Of a DNA stretch of 64,000 bases, positions 12,660-24,119 are shown piece after piece (position 1 is the first letter of the stretch; each line of letters opens with the position of its first letter). Below the pieces are notes generated by a model, which saw only the letters and a list, made by a program, of their open reading frames with translations, made no database searches and was not told the origin of the DNA. The DNA lies in the NCBI GenBank assembly GCA_015680685.1, contig MNCI01018932.1:191766-255765 (forward strand), given 5' to 3'. This DNA is from Gnetum montanum. Lineage: Eukaryota > Streptophyta > Gnetopsida > Gnetales > Gnetaceae. Both the position numbers and the translations under genes were made by a program.

Positions 12660-15600
12660 TCTACTAGTCGCATCACAAAGCTTATGATAGATGACATTGA
12701 TACTCAAGTAGAAGATGAGCAACTTGATGGTTTGTTTACTCTAGGGGTATGAAAGTTATCTAAAATTTTGGATATGCCAAAGAATTCTTGATATAATGCC
12801 AATAATACTCTAATGATAGGCCACCAGATCAACAATTTGTTTCAAAACCCTTCCAAAACGTTCTACCTTTTGCAAGAGTAAGCCATATCTTAAATTTTCA
12901 TGTTCTTATTTTTTTTAAGTTGTTCGCTCTAATGATATTTGCATTCTCATGTCATAGGTATAGGATGCATGATGGAGGATTAATAAAAAATGATCAAGTT
13001 CTATTCGTGGAACACAAAACCTTGGAAGTATTTACAGAAGGTTAGGTTGTGAGATTTTTAGTGTTGCAACAACTACATGATGACTTTAGCTTGTATACTT
13101 CATTATTTTCTTAGGCTTACTATAGGTGTTTGGCTACTAGGACTTCTCATACTTGGTTGGGTCTCCTAAAGTTAGAAGCACATGCACCCATGATTTTGAA
13201 GGCCCTAGTTTTTCCTAAGCCAAGTAATTAGTTTTCGTTTATGTAAATAAAAAATTCTTTAGTGTTTTTTGTCTTTGGTTATTTTAGTTCTAGTTAGTTG
13301 GTTCTAGCTTTATGTTTATAACTTCTTAGCTTTGTATGGTCTACTTATGTTAAAAGCTAATGTTCTACTTGAGTTGGGTTGTAGGTCCTATGTGTAGGTC
13401 TACCTTCATTGTGATTACCTTAGGCTATATATAGGGGAAGACCATACTTAAGTAGGGTAAATTAGACTCATCATAGGAGTGGTTGGCAAGTAGAGCTCTT
13501 AGGGAGGTTCAACAAAGGATTGCTGATGCAGGTTTGCTAGATTTGTGTATGCTTCCTAGCATTTTGATGCTCATAGCAAAGATGGTGAATGTAATTGATT
13601 CCTCTAATAAAGGAATTAATAAACTCATCTCATGTGTCCATGGTGTCCCTATGGTTTTAAGAATTAATGAGTCTACATTTGGATATATCTTTGATATTCC
13701 TTTTGATGGCATCCCATAAGAGTAGAAAAAGAGGTGAGAAATAGAGAGGAGATGGAGGAATGGCTTAACTCTCATAGCAATGGATCATTAACCCTTGATA
13801 AGTGCAAAGTTAAGGAGGCCAATGAGACATATCCTCTATTTTTTCTAGAGCATTTCCCTTGTTGTTATCATAGAAGAAGATGATAAGCTTTCAATAGGCT
13901 TGGATCATGAAAAACATTCTTACCAATGATACTAATTTCAACTAGGATACATTTTTAGTTTTATGGTTGTGGAATGAAATTTAAAATTTTTGCAATAAAT
14001 TTGATACAATATGTCATATGCATTCTACCTATCTTAGGAGGTTTGTAGAATTATTGATGATTAAGAAAGATAGAAAGTACATAAGCCATGATCCCTCCTA
14101 GTTTTCCAAGTCTTGGGCCAAAGATCTTATTCCACGGATGCATGTTAAAGATCCATCACTTGAGAATGTTGAAAAATATTTGTCAGTTACCACTAAGAAA
14201 TTTCATGGTGTGTGTTGTGCTTCCCTTGACAGCACGGGGATAGAACCTTGTGCTATACATTGTAAGGCAAAGAGAGCTAAGAAGGTACATGTAGAAGCTG
14301 ATGGTATAGCTAAAGAGAAGATGAAGAGGCCATTAGTTGAAACAACTATTCTTGTTGTTGATCAGCTGGCATGTAAGAAGGCACCCATCAAGTTTGGTAA
14401 GATGCATAAGTTTGTTGTAGGAATGTATAGATGCATTTTTATGTTGTTTTTTTGTATGTTTTTATATATTTTTATACTATTATGTATACATGTCATTGTT
14501 AATAAAATTTTGCTAACTTATTCTATGTTTTGCCTTTGCCATGATTATAGGAAGACAACAAGGATTGGTAGCCCAAGCCACTGCAGAAGTGGAACAAAGA
14601 TGTAAGAAATAGGAGGAGCAACAATGTCAAGAGGAGAAAGAAAAAGTATCAAATGAAGCATTAGATGTCATGGATACTATCTTTGAGGACTCACCTTTAG
14701 GAGGCAACTCCCCTAAGGATATGCCTTATGATCCTCTAGGTACTTGCTTACTTTTATTTATATTTTTTGCTTTTAAAGTTTATGTCAATTTTCTGGAAAT
14801 TGTGTTAATGGTTATGCTTGTTGTAGTACATGAGCCTCCTATAGAAGCATCTACATCTAAACTTCACTTTAAGGCTTGGGCTAAGATTCTAGATAAGGTG
14901 GAATTCATGCAAGGCATATTGGATGATATGATTGATCAATTACAATAGATTACACTTGATTTTAATAAGAATAGTTTGCATATTTTTGCTTTACATTATT
15001 TTATTTTAAACTTTCATGTTTTTTTGTTAAAATATTTTGGTTTTTTTGTTTTTTATATTATGATTTGGCCATTGTAGTGTCCAAGGTTAGATGGAATCCT
15101 GCACTACCACGTTAAGCTCAATGATCTCCCTACACTACCACATAAGGTGGAGAATGTTCCATGGAGGTTGTACGAGAGGGCTACCTAGTATGCTATCTCA
15201 TGTGCTAGGACATCTTGGGAGTGCCAATGCTCCAATGAATATTTATGGAAGAATGTTGTGGCCTTGGAAACATAGGTTAAATAGTTGTCAAAAGAGAATA
15301 GGAGCCTTAGATATTGTAAAGAGTTTATAAAAGCCCATTTGACCAATAGAGACTCTTTGTGCACGAAGAAAATCAAGTGGTCACACTACTGGAGTGCCAT
15401 CTAGAGCATGGTTGATCTAACTAGGAGTAATGTGAAAAAGGACATGTAAAGGAATCTGCTAGTTCATAAGACCAGAGACTATAGGGATTATTGTGCTTGG
15501 ATACTTGATTAAGGTAGAAAATAAAAGGACTACAAGCTACAATACAAAGTAGAGAAGCAGATTTATCTAAAATGATTTCATGAAGAGGCTATTGAGTGTA

Positions 15601-16105
15601 GAAGGCTTGAGTTATTTTTATAGGGAATAAATGTAGAGCACACCTTCAAGATGTTTGTAGATTTAGTGGTAGTGTTTAATTCTATTGTCCTTCATATCAC
15701 CACTACTTCTGGAGAGACTACCATTGCTACTCTTACTTAAGAGTCTCCTCAGTGGATAGACATTAAGAGGAGAAATATCCTAGTAGAGGTAGATCTAGGA
15801 GAAATCAACTAGGTAAACATGAGTGATGAGAAAATTCTTCACAAGCTAGAGACCAGTCTTCAAAAATTTGTGACAAAAGATATTGCCCCAAAATCCCCAG
15901 AGGTTTGTTTTAAAGTTTTAACGTTTTAAAGCTTTTATGTTATATTTTAGGTTTACTATATTCTTAGTTCTTATGTCTTCATAGTTATTCTTTGGTTATG
16001 ATGATGACTAATTGTTTATGTTTTTGTTGTTTACAGGCCTCAAGTGATGGTAATGGCATTAGTGATGATATAGATGATTATGCTCCTCCTCCTCTTCCAG
16101 CTTAG
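12660..16105 (+). pseudogene. Antisense, intron-containing gene carried inside Tat1 (function unknown)
   Basis: Exon-like blocks on the plus strand, opposite to Tat1, join in frame across short T-rich GT-AG introns: 12878-12957, 14397-14550, 14740-14826 and 15903-16036. After joining the third pair the product reads KFGRQQGLVAQATAEVEQRC, then a Glu/Gln/Lys-rich probable coiled coil. The last exon reads SDGNGISDDIDDYAPPPLPA and stops at 16105. The clean block at 13483-13719 has LREVQQRIADAGLLDLCMLP and VHGVPMVLRIN. Other introns (near 13224-13476 and 14970-15077) are likely, but the frame across the first is off by one base. Several nonsense changes make this copy a pseudogene. I do not recognise the protein. 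Antisense ORFs are known from Tat elements such as Grande and Retand, but in the 3' region. Confidence 0.6.
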
Positions 16106-16800
16106 TTTTAGCTATGTTAGCGATGCTACATTCTTGTCATTCTAGTTATGATGGTTTAGTTATTTACTTTGGATATCATAGTCATTGGGGACCATGTAAT
16201 ATTTTATTATTATTATTTGATTATTGCATAGTGCAACTATGACTATAGGACATTTTATTTATTTTTGTTGTTATCATCATTTCATCATATATTGTGACTA
16301 TGGCTGCTAGTATGAACATTTTGATTATAAAAAATAATTTAAATATTTTTAGCTTATTAAATTTATGTTTTGTTGCATAAAAGGTTTATGTGTTAGAACA
16401 ATAAGCTTATAAAATAAAGTTTCACAGTAAAATAGTAAAGGTGCAAGATAAAGTGTAATAGGTTATAAGTGACATAAGAAAAGGGAAACTATGACATTAA
16501 CAATTTTAGGCCCCAGCAAGCCACCAGTTTAAGGCCTTGGTAAGTCATTTTTTGATTTTATGTTGTAAAACATTTTATGATTTTATGTTTTTTATAACAT
16601 TTTATAGTTTTAAAAGAAAACACAAAGGAAAAATAGACATAAATTTTAAACCTAGTGCAAGAATGTACAGCAAAGGCTACGTAGTAAATAAGCCATAATA
16701 ATGCTAACAATTTATTAAGCAAGGTAAATTAAAATAAAATATGTAAATAAAAGTTAAAAATTAGGCTATAAAGTAAAAGGATATGTGGTAATGTTAGACT
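16106..16800. other. AT-rich tail of the Tat1 module
   Basis: It follows the stop of the plus-strand gene. It consists of poly-T and poly-A runs with short direct repeats such as attttatgttttttat/acattttatgattttatg near 16550-16600. No gene is seen. It could contain the 3' end of the antisense transcript. No LTR-like match to the left side of the module is visible. Confidence 0.35.
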
Positions 16801-16809
16801 GTTGGACAT

Positions 16810-17638
16810 TTAAATGATATACTCAATCATGCAACTGTTTCATAATCTTGGAAAGATTAAGGAACATGTAAGGCCTCTATTGCATGATTTTATACTCCCC
16901 ATTCCCTTTACTAACAACATTGAATGGAAGCTCTTTTCATGTTTTGTTCATGTCTTGATTTCATTTAGTCTTGGCTTGGTTTACATTGTTGTATGTCTCA
17001 ACTTCACTTTTGATAGTAGGAGTCTCTTCTTGAAACTCCACTTCAAATCCTTGTTCCATGTCAACATTATTGATTAACAAGGAGTCCACACAATCATTGT
17101 GTATTATGATTTCACATTCCTTGTAAGGTAGCTGAATTTCTTTATGGATAGGAGAAGAAACTACTCTTAATTTAGCCAACCAAGGCCTTCTTAGGATTAG
17201 GTTGAATCTTGGTATTTCTTCCACCACTAAGAAATCCGCATACATGGAAAATTGTTCCCTCATGACAAAGTCTAAAGAGATAGATCCTCTCATCACTACC
17301 CATGAGCCATCAAAGAACTTGAAGTCATAGGTGAAAGCACTTTGAATATGCTCCACCAAGCCTAAACCCTCTACAATGGTAAAAGGTATGATAGTTGTGG
17401 TTGCTCCATCATCAACATGTACCCAGTGTACCTTGTATTGGCCAATTCTTATAGTTATAAAGAGAGGAGATTTTGACACTTCATCAGTGTGTAGATTGAT
17501 CTTTACCTTAGTGTCATAAAACACTAAGGTAATTGATTTTTTTTCTCTAGGTGAAGGTGGTACCATTATTGCATGAATAGATTCTTTACTAGTAATAATG
17601 TCTTCATTGATAGGGATAGAGATCAACATTTTAACCAA
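16810..17638 (-). pseudogene. Tat1 retropepsin-like protease with trailing G-patch-like remnant
   Basis: The open frame 16961-17638 (225 aa) is the longest in Tat1. Residues ~60-160 form an aspartic-protease fold. VDDGATTTIIPFTIVEGLGL matches the D-S/T-G-A active-site loop, with Ser replaced by Asp, and FNLILRRPWLAKL matches the conserved ILG.PWL end block. Pol proteins are normally cut out of the polyprotein by this enzyme. Downstream (16810-16960) a degenerate reading with KGMGSIK resembles the glycine-rich patch that follows protease in Tat elements. The next expected domain, RT, is displaced by 8 kb, the module lying between. Confidence 0.75.
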
Positions 17639-17639
17639 G

Positions 17640-19980
17640 GCCTTATGGTAAGCAGAGAGGTTCTCACTAGGTCATATAAGCTTAAAGAGATGTTTTTTAT
17701 TTGAAAGAAAGCTTAACCTATTCCACAGTGGTGAGGAAGTATTTATCACTATTTTTTATTGTTTCATTCTTATTGACTTTGACCTATTCCATCCTACCTA
17801 GAATTTTTACCTCATGCTTTAGCATTTATGGTTTAGGCTCCTTTCCTTTCTCTTGTTGTTTGTTGTTCTTTCTAGGTTAACTCATTAAAGCACCTTATGC
17901 ATTGATATCCATAGGTATTATTGAGATTAGCATGAGTTTTGATAGGCCACCTCTTTCCAAACTTGCATTTATTTTTTATTCTTATCTTTAGTCTTTGGGG
18001 CCTGCTTCTTTCACTATTTGGTTGATCACATTTTGCTATCTAGTTGTGAATAAATTGATGCATTGGTCACATAGGAGGACATTGGTTAATTTAGGTCATA
18101 TACTTAAGAACTATTGGGAAAGGGGGTACGCTAATAATGAAAGGCTCTTAGGGAGGTGAAGGTGATTGTACCCTTATGAATAATGGAGTCCTTGAACTTG
18201 ATGAAGTTGAAGCCCTTTCATCATGAGGAGGTACCTAAATCATAAATGGCTTCTTCGTAGGTTTAGGATTATTGCTAATGTTGAAGGTGGTTATCATGTA
18301 GGAATTGTTATTAGCATTTAGTGGATCTTTATATACTTACATGTGTTGGTTCTGAGGCCTAACTAGGTTTGATGTATCCAAAAAACAACTCATCCTTATC
18401 TAACATCTTAAATCATCCTTTAAAGCCAAGAAAAAATTAGTGTCATGGCTAGAAAGCTAGTGGCAATGGTAGAATTAGTTTAGTATAAAATATTTGGAAA
18501 TAGGTAGATCATCCTTAGTGGCCAAAGTGGGATCCATAGTGATCTCACATAGGCAGTCATGCCTCTTGCAAGAATTTTTAGTCATCTATTTATATTGGAC
18601 ATGTCCACTCTTGAGAAACTAGTCAAGAAGATGAGATGGTTTCATGTGTAGTTTTGTGGATTTGGACTAATCATTTCCTTCAAAGTTATACTATGTTGGT
18701 TAGAGGTAGTAGCACCTAATGTTGAAGTTTGAGCAATGATGGTAGGGGCCTATTGTTGATTTTTTTGGCCCTTTGTAGCTTTTATTTCTCTGGACATGGT
18801 GGCCATGGCTACATGGTTCTATTTTCCTTTATCCTTATCCTTTCACATATGTTGATTCTTGTATGTTACATAAGTAGGATTATTATTTTCTTTAGTAGCA
18901 TCTTCTATGTTCTTGGTTTGGAAGAATACTTGGCTAAGTGACCATGGATATATGAAATATAATTTGGACTTGATACAGTCATTAACTACCTCCTTAAATA
19001 TGGCTAGAAGATGTGACTCAGTGATGGGTTTAGGAATCTCATTAAGGAGAGAATTTTATCACTGTATGAACTTATATATAAGTTCAAGGGGCCATTGTTT
19101 AACTTTCATTAGTTGGTTAAGTGTTGTATTGGGTTTCAAGTTATAATTGAAATGATTAAAAAATTATGCAATCAAGTCCTCTAGGAAGGTAATGGAACCT
19201 CTAAGTAGAGTGGGATACTAGTCTAGGGCCTTCCAGGTAAGGGACATACAGAAGAGACACATCACAATATAGGGCTAAGCTTGCAACAACAAGCACTTGG
19301 AATGGAAGGTAATGAGGTATGAGTTTGGATCACCCTTATCATTGTACTTGATGAATTGGGAAATGGGAATGCTAGTGGAAAGAGTTACCTATGGGACAGT
19401 GGAACTAATGGGGTCATCTTGGTATAAGTTCATTATCTTCACTATTTGAGTGGTAAAAGATTTAAGCTTCTACAGCTCTTCAATGAGGTCTTGGATCATC
19501 TAGAAGACTTGATCTAGGCCTTAGGGCATTCCTATGGGTTATGGTGTTTATATAGATGGTTTTGGAGGAAGTTGAGAGGCTTGGGGCCATGCAATGGACA
19601 TTGGTATTGATGGAAGGGGCTAGGTGATAACTAGGATAGGAAGGTTAAACAAAGAAAAGATGTTTGAGCTAGAACTTAGGGGATGAAGTGGACAAAGGCA
19701 GTGGAGGGGATTTTCATAGCTTGGGATTCCATTGGTATGATTATGAGAGGTTGTGATGTAGACACCACTAAGTTTTGGCGCATTGAACAAGGTTGAGTGG
19801 CAAAGGGCATTGACAAGAATAGCGATGTGGAGTGAGATACAAGTTGATATTGGTATTCTACAATGATAGATACTAGATCAACCATGGTAGGATATACAAG
19901 GAGAGATTGAGGGACCTAAGCTATTAGAAATACTAGGGGTGCAAGGCTAGAGATAGTTGCTTGTGGAGAAAATTATTGAA
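17640..19980 (-). pseudogene. Tat1 gag (degenerate)
   Basis: Gag is the structural coat protein that packages element RNA. Minus-strand readings with stops give the retrotransposon gag block at ~19060-19350: KYNDKGDPNSYLITF, then SLTWKALD.YPTLLRGSI, then TFLEDLIA, then FNYNLKPNTTLNQLMKVKQW. This matches the DP..HL..F...L.G.A..WY..L..GSI..F..L pattern of plant gag. The N-terminal frame 19676-19885 is Ser/Gln/Pro-rich without motifs. The zinc-finger region could not be read. Many stops are present. Confidence 0.75.
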
Positions 19981-20459
19981 AAATATTTTCGATAATATTC
20001 TTTGGCTCCTACTTTGTCCCAAACTCATCATGATCCTCCTAATTCTCATCCAACTTGACTTCCTCACTTATATAATTAATGTGTATTAGTTATGTTTGAG
20101 TGCATGAGTAGAAGTTTTTTAGGTTTATTTGATTGTATGCAAGGGATATGTATTCCTTCGCATTTTGATGGATGATCACAAACTAACATTTGACATCTAA
20201 TTCTGAATGTAATATTAGGAAGATTACCTGAATTTAAGCACAAATAAAATTATAATACACCTTGTATATTATTGTTGGTTCTTGTCCTCTCCATCTAAGT
20301 GATTGTCTATGTTCTATGATCACAAGATGCTTGGGTCATATATGTGAACTACTTCATGGTTGAAGGCCATTTGTGTTAGATTATGGGGTAATACCATAGA
20401 GCAATGAAAAGGCATAAACAAAGTGCTAAACCAAGTGATACACTAAAAGCCTTAGCATA

Positions 20460-21345
20460 TGAACTCTTCAAAACGTGAGACTACTCAACATGTGAGAGTC
20501 TCAGCATGTAAAGCCACACTGTTGCTAAACAGTAGCAACCTTCCAAGTTTTTTAAGAAGTGGAATGGTCAAAAACTATGAAATGTAGGCTATGGAAATAA
20601 TAAGTACAAATGCACATTGCAACTATAAAGGCAATGTAGGTGGCAAGGGTATCACTATGCACTACGCTAGAGAAAATAAGAAAAAATTATATTTTAATAG
20701 TGAAGGAAATGGTGGCAGTGCTGCACACTACCATTGAAAAATTTAATGTAAAAATAGTTGTGATAGGTCACATGCCACACACTTGGCTTCATCACCACCT
20801 AACGAAAATTTTCAAGTTGCAATTCATACCTTTGGCTTTGTTAATATCCAATAGAAATCTAAAAGTTGTAGTTCACACACTAGGTTTGATGAAAACCTAA
20901 CAAAGTTTTGCAAATTGTAGTTCACATTCTAGGATTTTTTAACACTCAATAGAATTTGAAAAGATTTGAAATGACCAAGATATTTGTAGGCCACATGTTG
21001 GGCCTTGTGGAATACCTAGTACCAATGCAGGACTGTTAAAAATTATACTAGTTATAAGCCATATGGTGGGCCTTAGGGAGACCTAGCACTAAATTTTAGA
21101 ACCTAGTAAAGATGAAATTGATGGTAGGCTATATGCTAGGCCTTAAGAAAATACAACATAGATTTAGAAAAATTAAATCATCTAGATTGATTATAGGTTA
21201 CATAGTGGGTTTTAAAAAAAAAACCCAGCACTTGATGGAAAAATTAAAAGGGAAAAATTGATCACAGGACATACACTGGATTTTGAGAAAAATCCAACAA
21301 TGAATTGGTGATAGGCCACATACTAGGTTTTGACAAAACGTAGCA
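20460..21345 (-). repeat. Tat1 leader with ten 51-70 bp tandem stem-loop repeats
   Basis: Copies start near 20760, 20815, 20866, 20917, 20984, 21051, 21121, 21190, 21258 and 21309. Each has a core like gtaggccacatactaggtttt. Most follow it with a short hairpin of the form aggtttt-loop-aaaacct (for example ctaggtttgatgaaaacc near 20880 and gggttttaaaaaaaaaaccc near 21208). The core repeats the word found in the LTR and in the 8.9-10.8 kb array. The array lies between the 5' LTR and gag, so it would be part of the RNA leader. Confidence 0.7.
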
Positions 21346-21391
21346 ATCATGGAAAAATTAAAATTGGATTTTAGCTAAAAAGTTGATCGAA

Positions 21392-21407
21392 GGTTCTCCT
21401 AGCACCA
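21392..21407 (-). promoter_or_regulatory. Possible Tat1 primer-binding site
   Basis: On the minus strand, TGGTGCTAGGAGAACC followed by TTCGATC looks like the complement of a tRNA 3' end. It starts ~28 bases inside the 5' LTR, farther than usual, so this is tentative. Confidence 0.3.
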
Positions 21408-21434
21408 AAAAATTGTGGCACCTAAAAAATTCAA

Positions 21435-22576
21435 TGCTAGAACCCCAAAATTTTTAGTGCAAAATAGTTTAAACATCATATTCACGAGCCTCACAAAAGG
21501 GATCCGAAGCATCCTAGAAGGTCTTGTCAATAATCTAGGAACTTAAAGATGTATTACAAATGTGTTAATAAAAGTGAAAAACATGTGGAATAGTGGTTTA
21601 AGTGTCAGATTCAATGAGCAAGAATAGAGTAATGAACGATGAATGTAGAAAAACAAAGAAAACTATAACTTTTTATTAATTCACTATTAAATAAAGGTTT
21701 AAGAAATATAGATTGTGGGTTATAAAACCAAAGAACAAGGAAATTTATTTAATGCCCAATGTAAATAGTAGGATGTATTCTACCACAAAATTTTCACTTC
21801 TTCTTCTCCAATTAATTTGCCCTTGAACTTTACTTTCTACAAGTTTGCTGTACTTTGGATGATTAGCATTGGGGGAGAAAATTATCACTAACTCTTGGGT
21901 ATCTATACTACTCTGAAAGGCTCAAGTCTAACCTAAATACAAATTTGTCAAAATTTCCTACAATGAAGTAAATTCTGATTTAAATAAGCTATTGGGTCTT
22001 GATTTGTGGCTAATAAATTCTACCATGATTAATGACAAATTTTTGGCAAATTTTGGTGCATTCAAGGCATCTCTTGATAGTGTATGAGAAAATTTAGCTA
22101 ATTCTTTTCCTTCACATGCTGGCCTCACACATTGCCTAGCATGTGGGATTGGGATGCCTAGCGTGTGGGGTTAAAGTCAAAATCTTGTATGCTGTCTTTG
22201 TAGGTTGTTTAGTGTGTGGAACTACAATGCTCAATGTGTGAATTGAAAATATTAAATCTTGTAGTGTGCAAAGCATTTTCAACCCCCATAGGCTGGGATA
22301 CATGAAATTTGTAGCTTCAACAAGCTAGAAGGTAAGGCATTTATATCTTATGAAGCATTTTCTTAGGCTCCACAAGCTAGGATGTATGAGGTCTACAACA
22401 TGTGACCTACAAATCTGAATTTTTGCATTGAAAACTATCTTAAATTTTATTAGCACAAGGTCATAATGCAAGATTTTTTGGAAAAATAAGACAATCACAT
22501 CTACCTTTATTTTTTCACCAATTTATAAAGGATTTTGGTTGTGCAATGTAATATGAATTTTCTTTGGGGTGCTTCA
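21435..22576 (-). repeat. Tat1 5' LTR
   Basis: The partner of 2739-3875, with the same TG...CA ends (TGCTAGAACC ... GGGGTGCTTCA). It contains an inverted repeat, CACATGCT at 22113-22120 and AGCATGTG at 22138-22145. The promoter TATAAAT is at 22521-22527, about 50 bases from the LTR start on the minus strand. Transcription would run leftward. Confidence 0.85.
22521..22527 (-). promoter_or_regulatory. Tat1 LTR TATA box
   Basis: TATAAAT on the minus strand, matched by the same word at the equivalent place in the 3' LTR (~3820). It implies a U3 of only about 50 bases. Confidence 0.5.
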
Positions 22577-22789
22577 CTCCTCTCACATAACATTCACACA
22601 TACTAAAATAATTGATAAAAAATGCCATAAAGCCACTACATTAAAACATTTTACTAAAGCTACTAAAAAAATAACACTAAAACTAAAAACTAGTTAAATA
22701 TAAATCAACTAACTACCAACACCATATAACAAATAAGATCATCCTCATCTTTCTAATCTACTTGATCATCCTCATCACAACATTTAAAT

Positions 22790-23600
22790 TGATATTCTAC
22801 TTGTCTTCAGTCACATCCCAACACAAGGATGTCCTACAAGATTTTCCATATAAAACTTTATACACTGCTACCTTTAGACTTGCCTAATAGTTATAGGCAA
22901 ACTCTACCAATGATAATAGACTAATACAAATACTTGAAAAATGCAAAGCAAAAGATTGAAGCATGTCCTCTAATACTTAGTTGACTCTCTCAAATTGACT
23001 ATTAGTTTGTAGATAAAAAACTAAACTCATATTTATCCAAATTCCCAGGTTATTCATGAATGTATATTGAAAATAACAAGTGAATTTGATGTTGTGATTT
23101 GAGACAATCTTGGTAGTAATGCCTTTCAATCATATGATCCTACAGAGGAATAACTATGCAAAATTGTCCATATTGATTAAAGTCTTCTTAGCTAGGAAAT
23201 AAGCTGACTTGCTCAATAGATCAATAAAAATAAGGATGACCTCCTTTCCACCCCTAGTAAGAGTTAAACATGTAATAAATCCATGTTGACTACTTCCAAA
23301 TTCTACTCTAGAATAAAATAAGAATACAAGTATCCACTTGGTCATTGGTGCTCAAGTTTAACATGTTGATAGATTAGACATCTAGCCATTAATTTTCCAA
23401 CTTTATTTTTTATGCCTAGCCACTGATTCAACCTATTTAGCATCTAGTATATCTTGTCATTCCCTTGATGCATCTGAAGACTCCTAAGATGAGCTTCCTC
23501 CAATAGATTCTACTATAAGGAACTAGGCACATATATTCCATTCTTATGATTAATAAATCCAAGAGAATCTACTATCATGGAAGAATCACTAGATTGTCTA
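22790..23600 (-). pseudogene. Element B integrase (Tekay-like chromovirus), truncated
   Basis: Frame 23154-23345 gives GFITCLTLTRGGKEVILIFI and DLLSKSAYFLAKKTLINMD, the core block of chromovirus integrase (family: GLP.TRGG...DRLTKSAHF). The first catalytic Asp is kept (IFIDLLSKS). Upstream, a degenerate zinc-finger region near 23350-23530 includes a CLIYQ reading. Downstream, ESTKY/ERVN..LEDMLQSFAL and LVEFAYNYQAS readings end in YGKSCRTSLCWDV near 22800, the Tekay-type RKCR.P.CW motif. The expected GPY/F and chromodomain parts to the left are missing; Tat1 lies beyond. Confidence 0.75.
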
Positions 23601-23739
23601 AGCTTCTCACAAAAAAATAACATTGCTTGTTCACATGAATCTCATTAATTACATTAGACCATATCATCAAACTATGGATCTCTTGTGGCCGCATTAATTT
23701 TTTTCATCTAGTACTAGATGGTAAAATTAAAATTAGTAA

Positions 23740-24110
23740 ACAAATCAATCCACCTCCTATAATGTAGGATTGACTATGGCTAATTCATCAAATATTGCAA
23801 TCACTTGTGATCTATCCAAATCATAAACTATTATTTGAATAAAAAGTGGTACTAATCCTTCAAGATGTATACTACCAATCCCAATTCAAAGTCATTTGTG
23901 AGGTAGCTTGTCTCACGAAGCTTTAACTTTCACAAGGCATAGGCTACCATTTTCCCCTCTTTCATGAGGACACACCCATAACCTTCTCTTGATGGATTGG
24001 TACAAACATTGAATTATTTACCTAGGGTAGGTTAAATTAAAAAAGGAGTCAAGATCAGTATACCCTTGAGTTTATCAAAGGTAGTGTAATAATGCAGGTT
24101 CCACAAAAGA
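23740..24110 (-). pseudogene. Element B RNase H
   Basis: Degenerate minus-strand readings give CTNPSREGYGCVLMKEGKMVAYA near 23930-24010 (family: DAS..G.GCVLMQ.GKV.AYAS), followed by an IVYDLDRSQVIAIFDELAIVNP-type reading matching TDH.SLKY...QK.LN. The catalytic Asp at the DAS position reads Asn. It lies between RT and integrase as in chromoviruses. Confidence 0.7.
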
Positions 24111-24119
24111 CAACATCCT

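Larger units (their letters stand above)
2739..22576 (-). mobile_element. Tat1: ~19.8 kb Ty3/gypsy OTA (Tat-like) LTR retrotransposon
   Basis: Two matching LTRs (2739-3875 and 21435-22576) enclose, on the minus strand, a leader with repeats (20760-21345), gag (~17640-19900), protease (16961-17638), a non-canonical 8 kb module (~8700-16800), RT (~7250-8480), RNase H (6456-6746) and integrase (~4990-6100). The RNase H keeps a YEGLI.GM signature and the CTN motif of the additional plant-type RNase H, which supports the Tat branch. All genes have multiple stops and frameshifts and several catalytic residues are lost, so it is inactive. Five-base flanks (tttgg and ctcct) do not match. Either the target duplication has decayed or a flank was lost. 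The LTRs have diverged clearly, so the insertion is old. Confidence 0.8.

Noticed and set aside
13509-13775. Minus-strand frame opposite the plus-strand Tat1 cargo gene
   Set aside because: It is the complement of the exon at 13483-13719, which has the in-frame splice context; the minus frame has no motif.
8700-16800. The module as a complete nested LTR retrotransposon
   Set aside because: No pair of direct long repeats bounds it; the hairpin array is only on the left side and the right side is unlike it.
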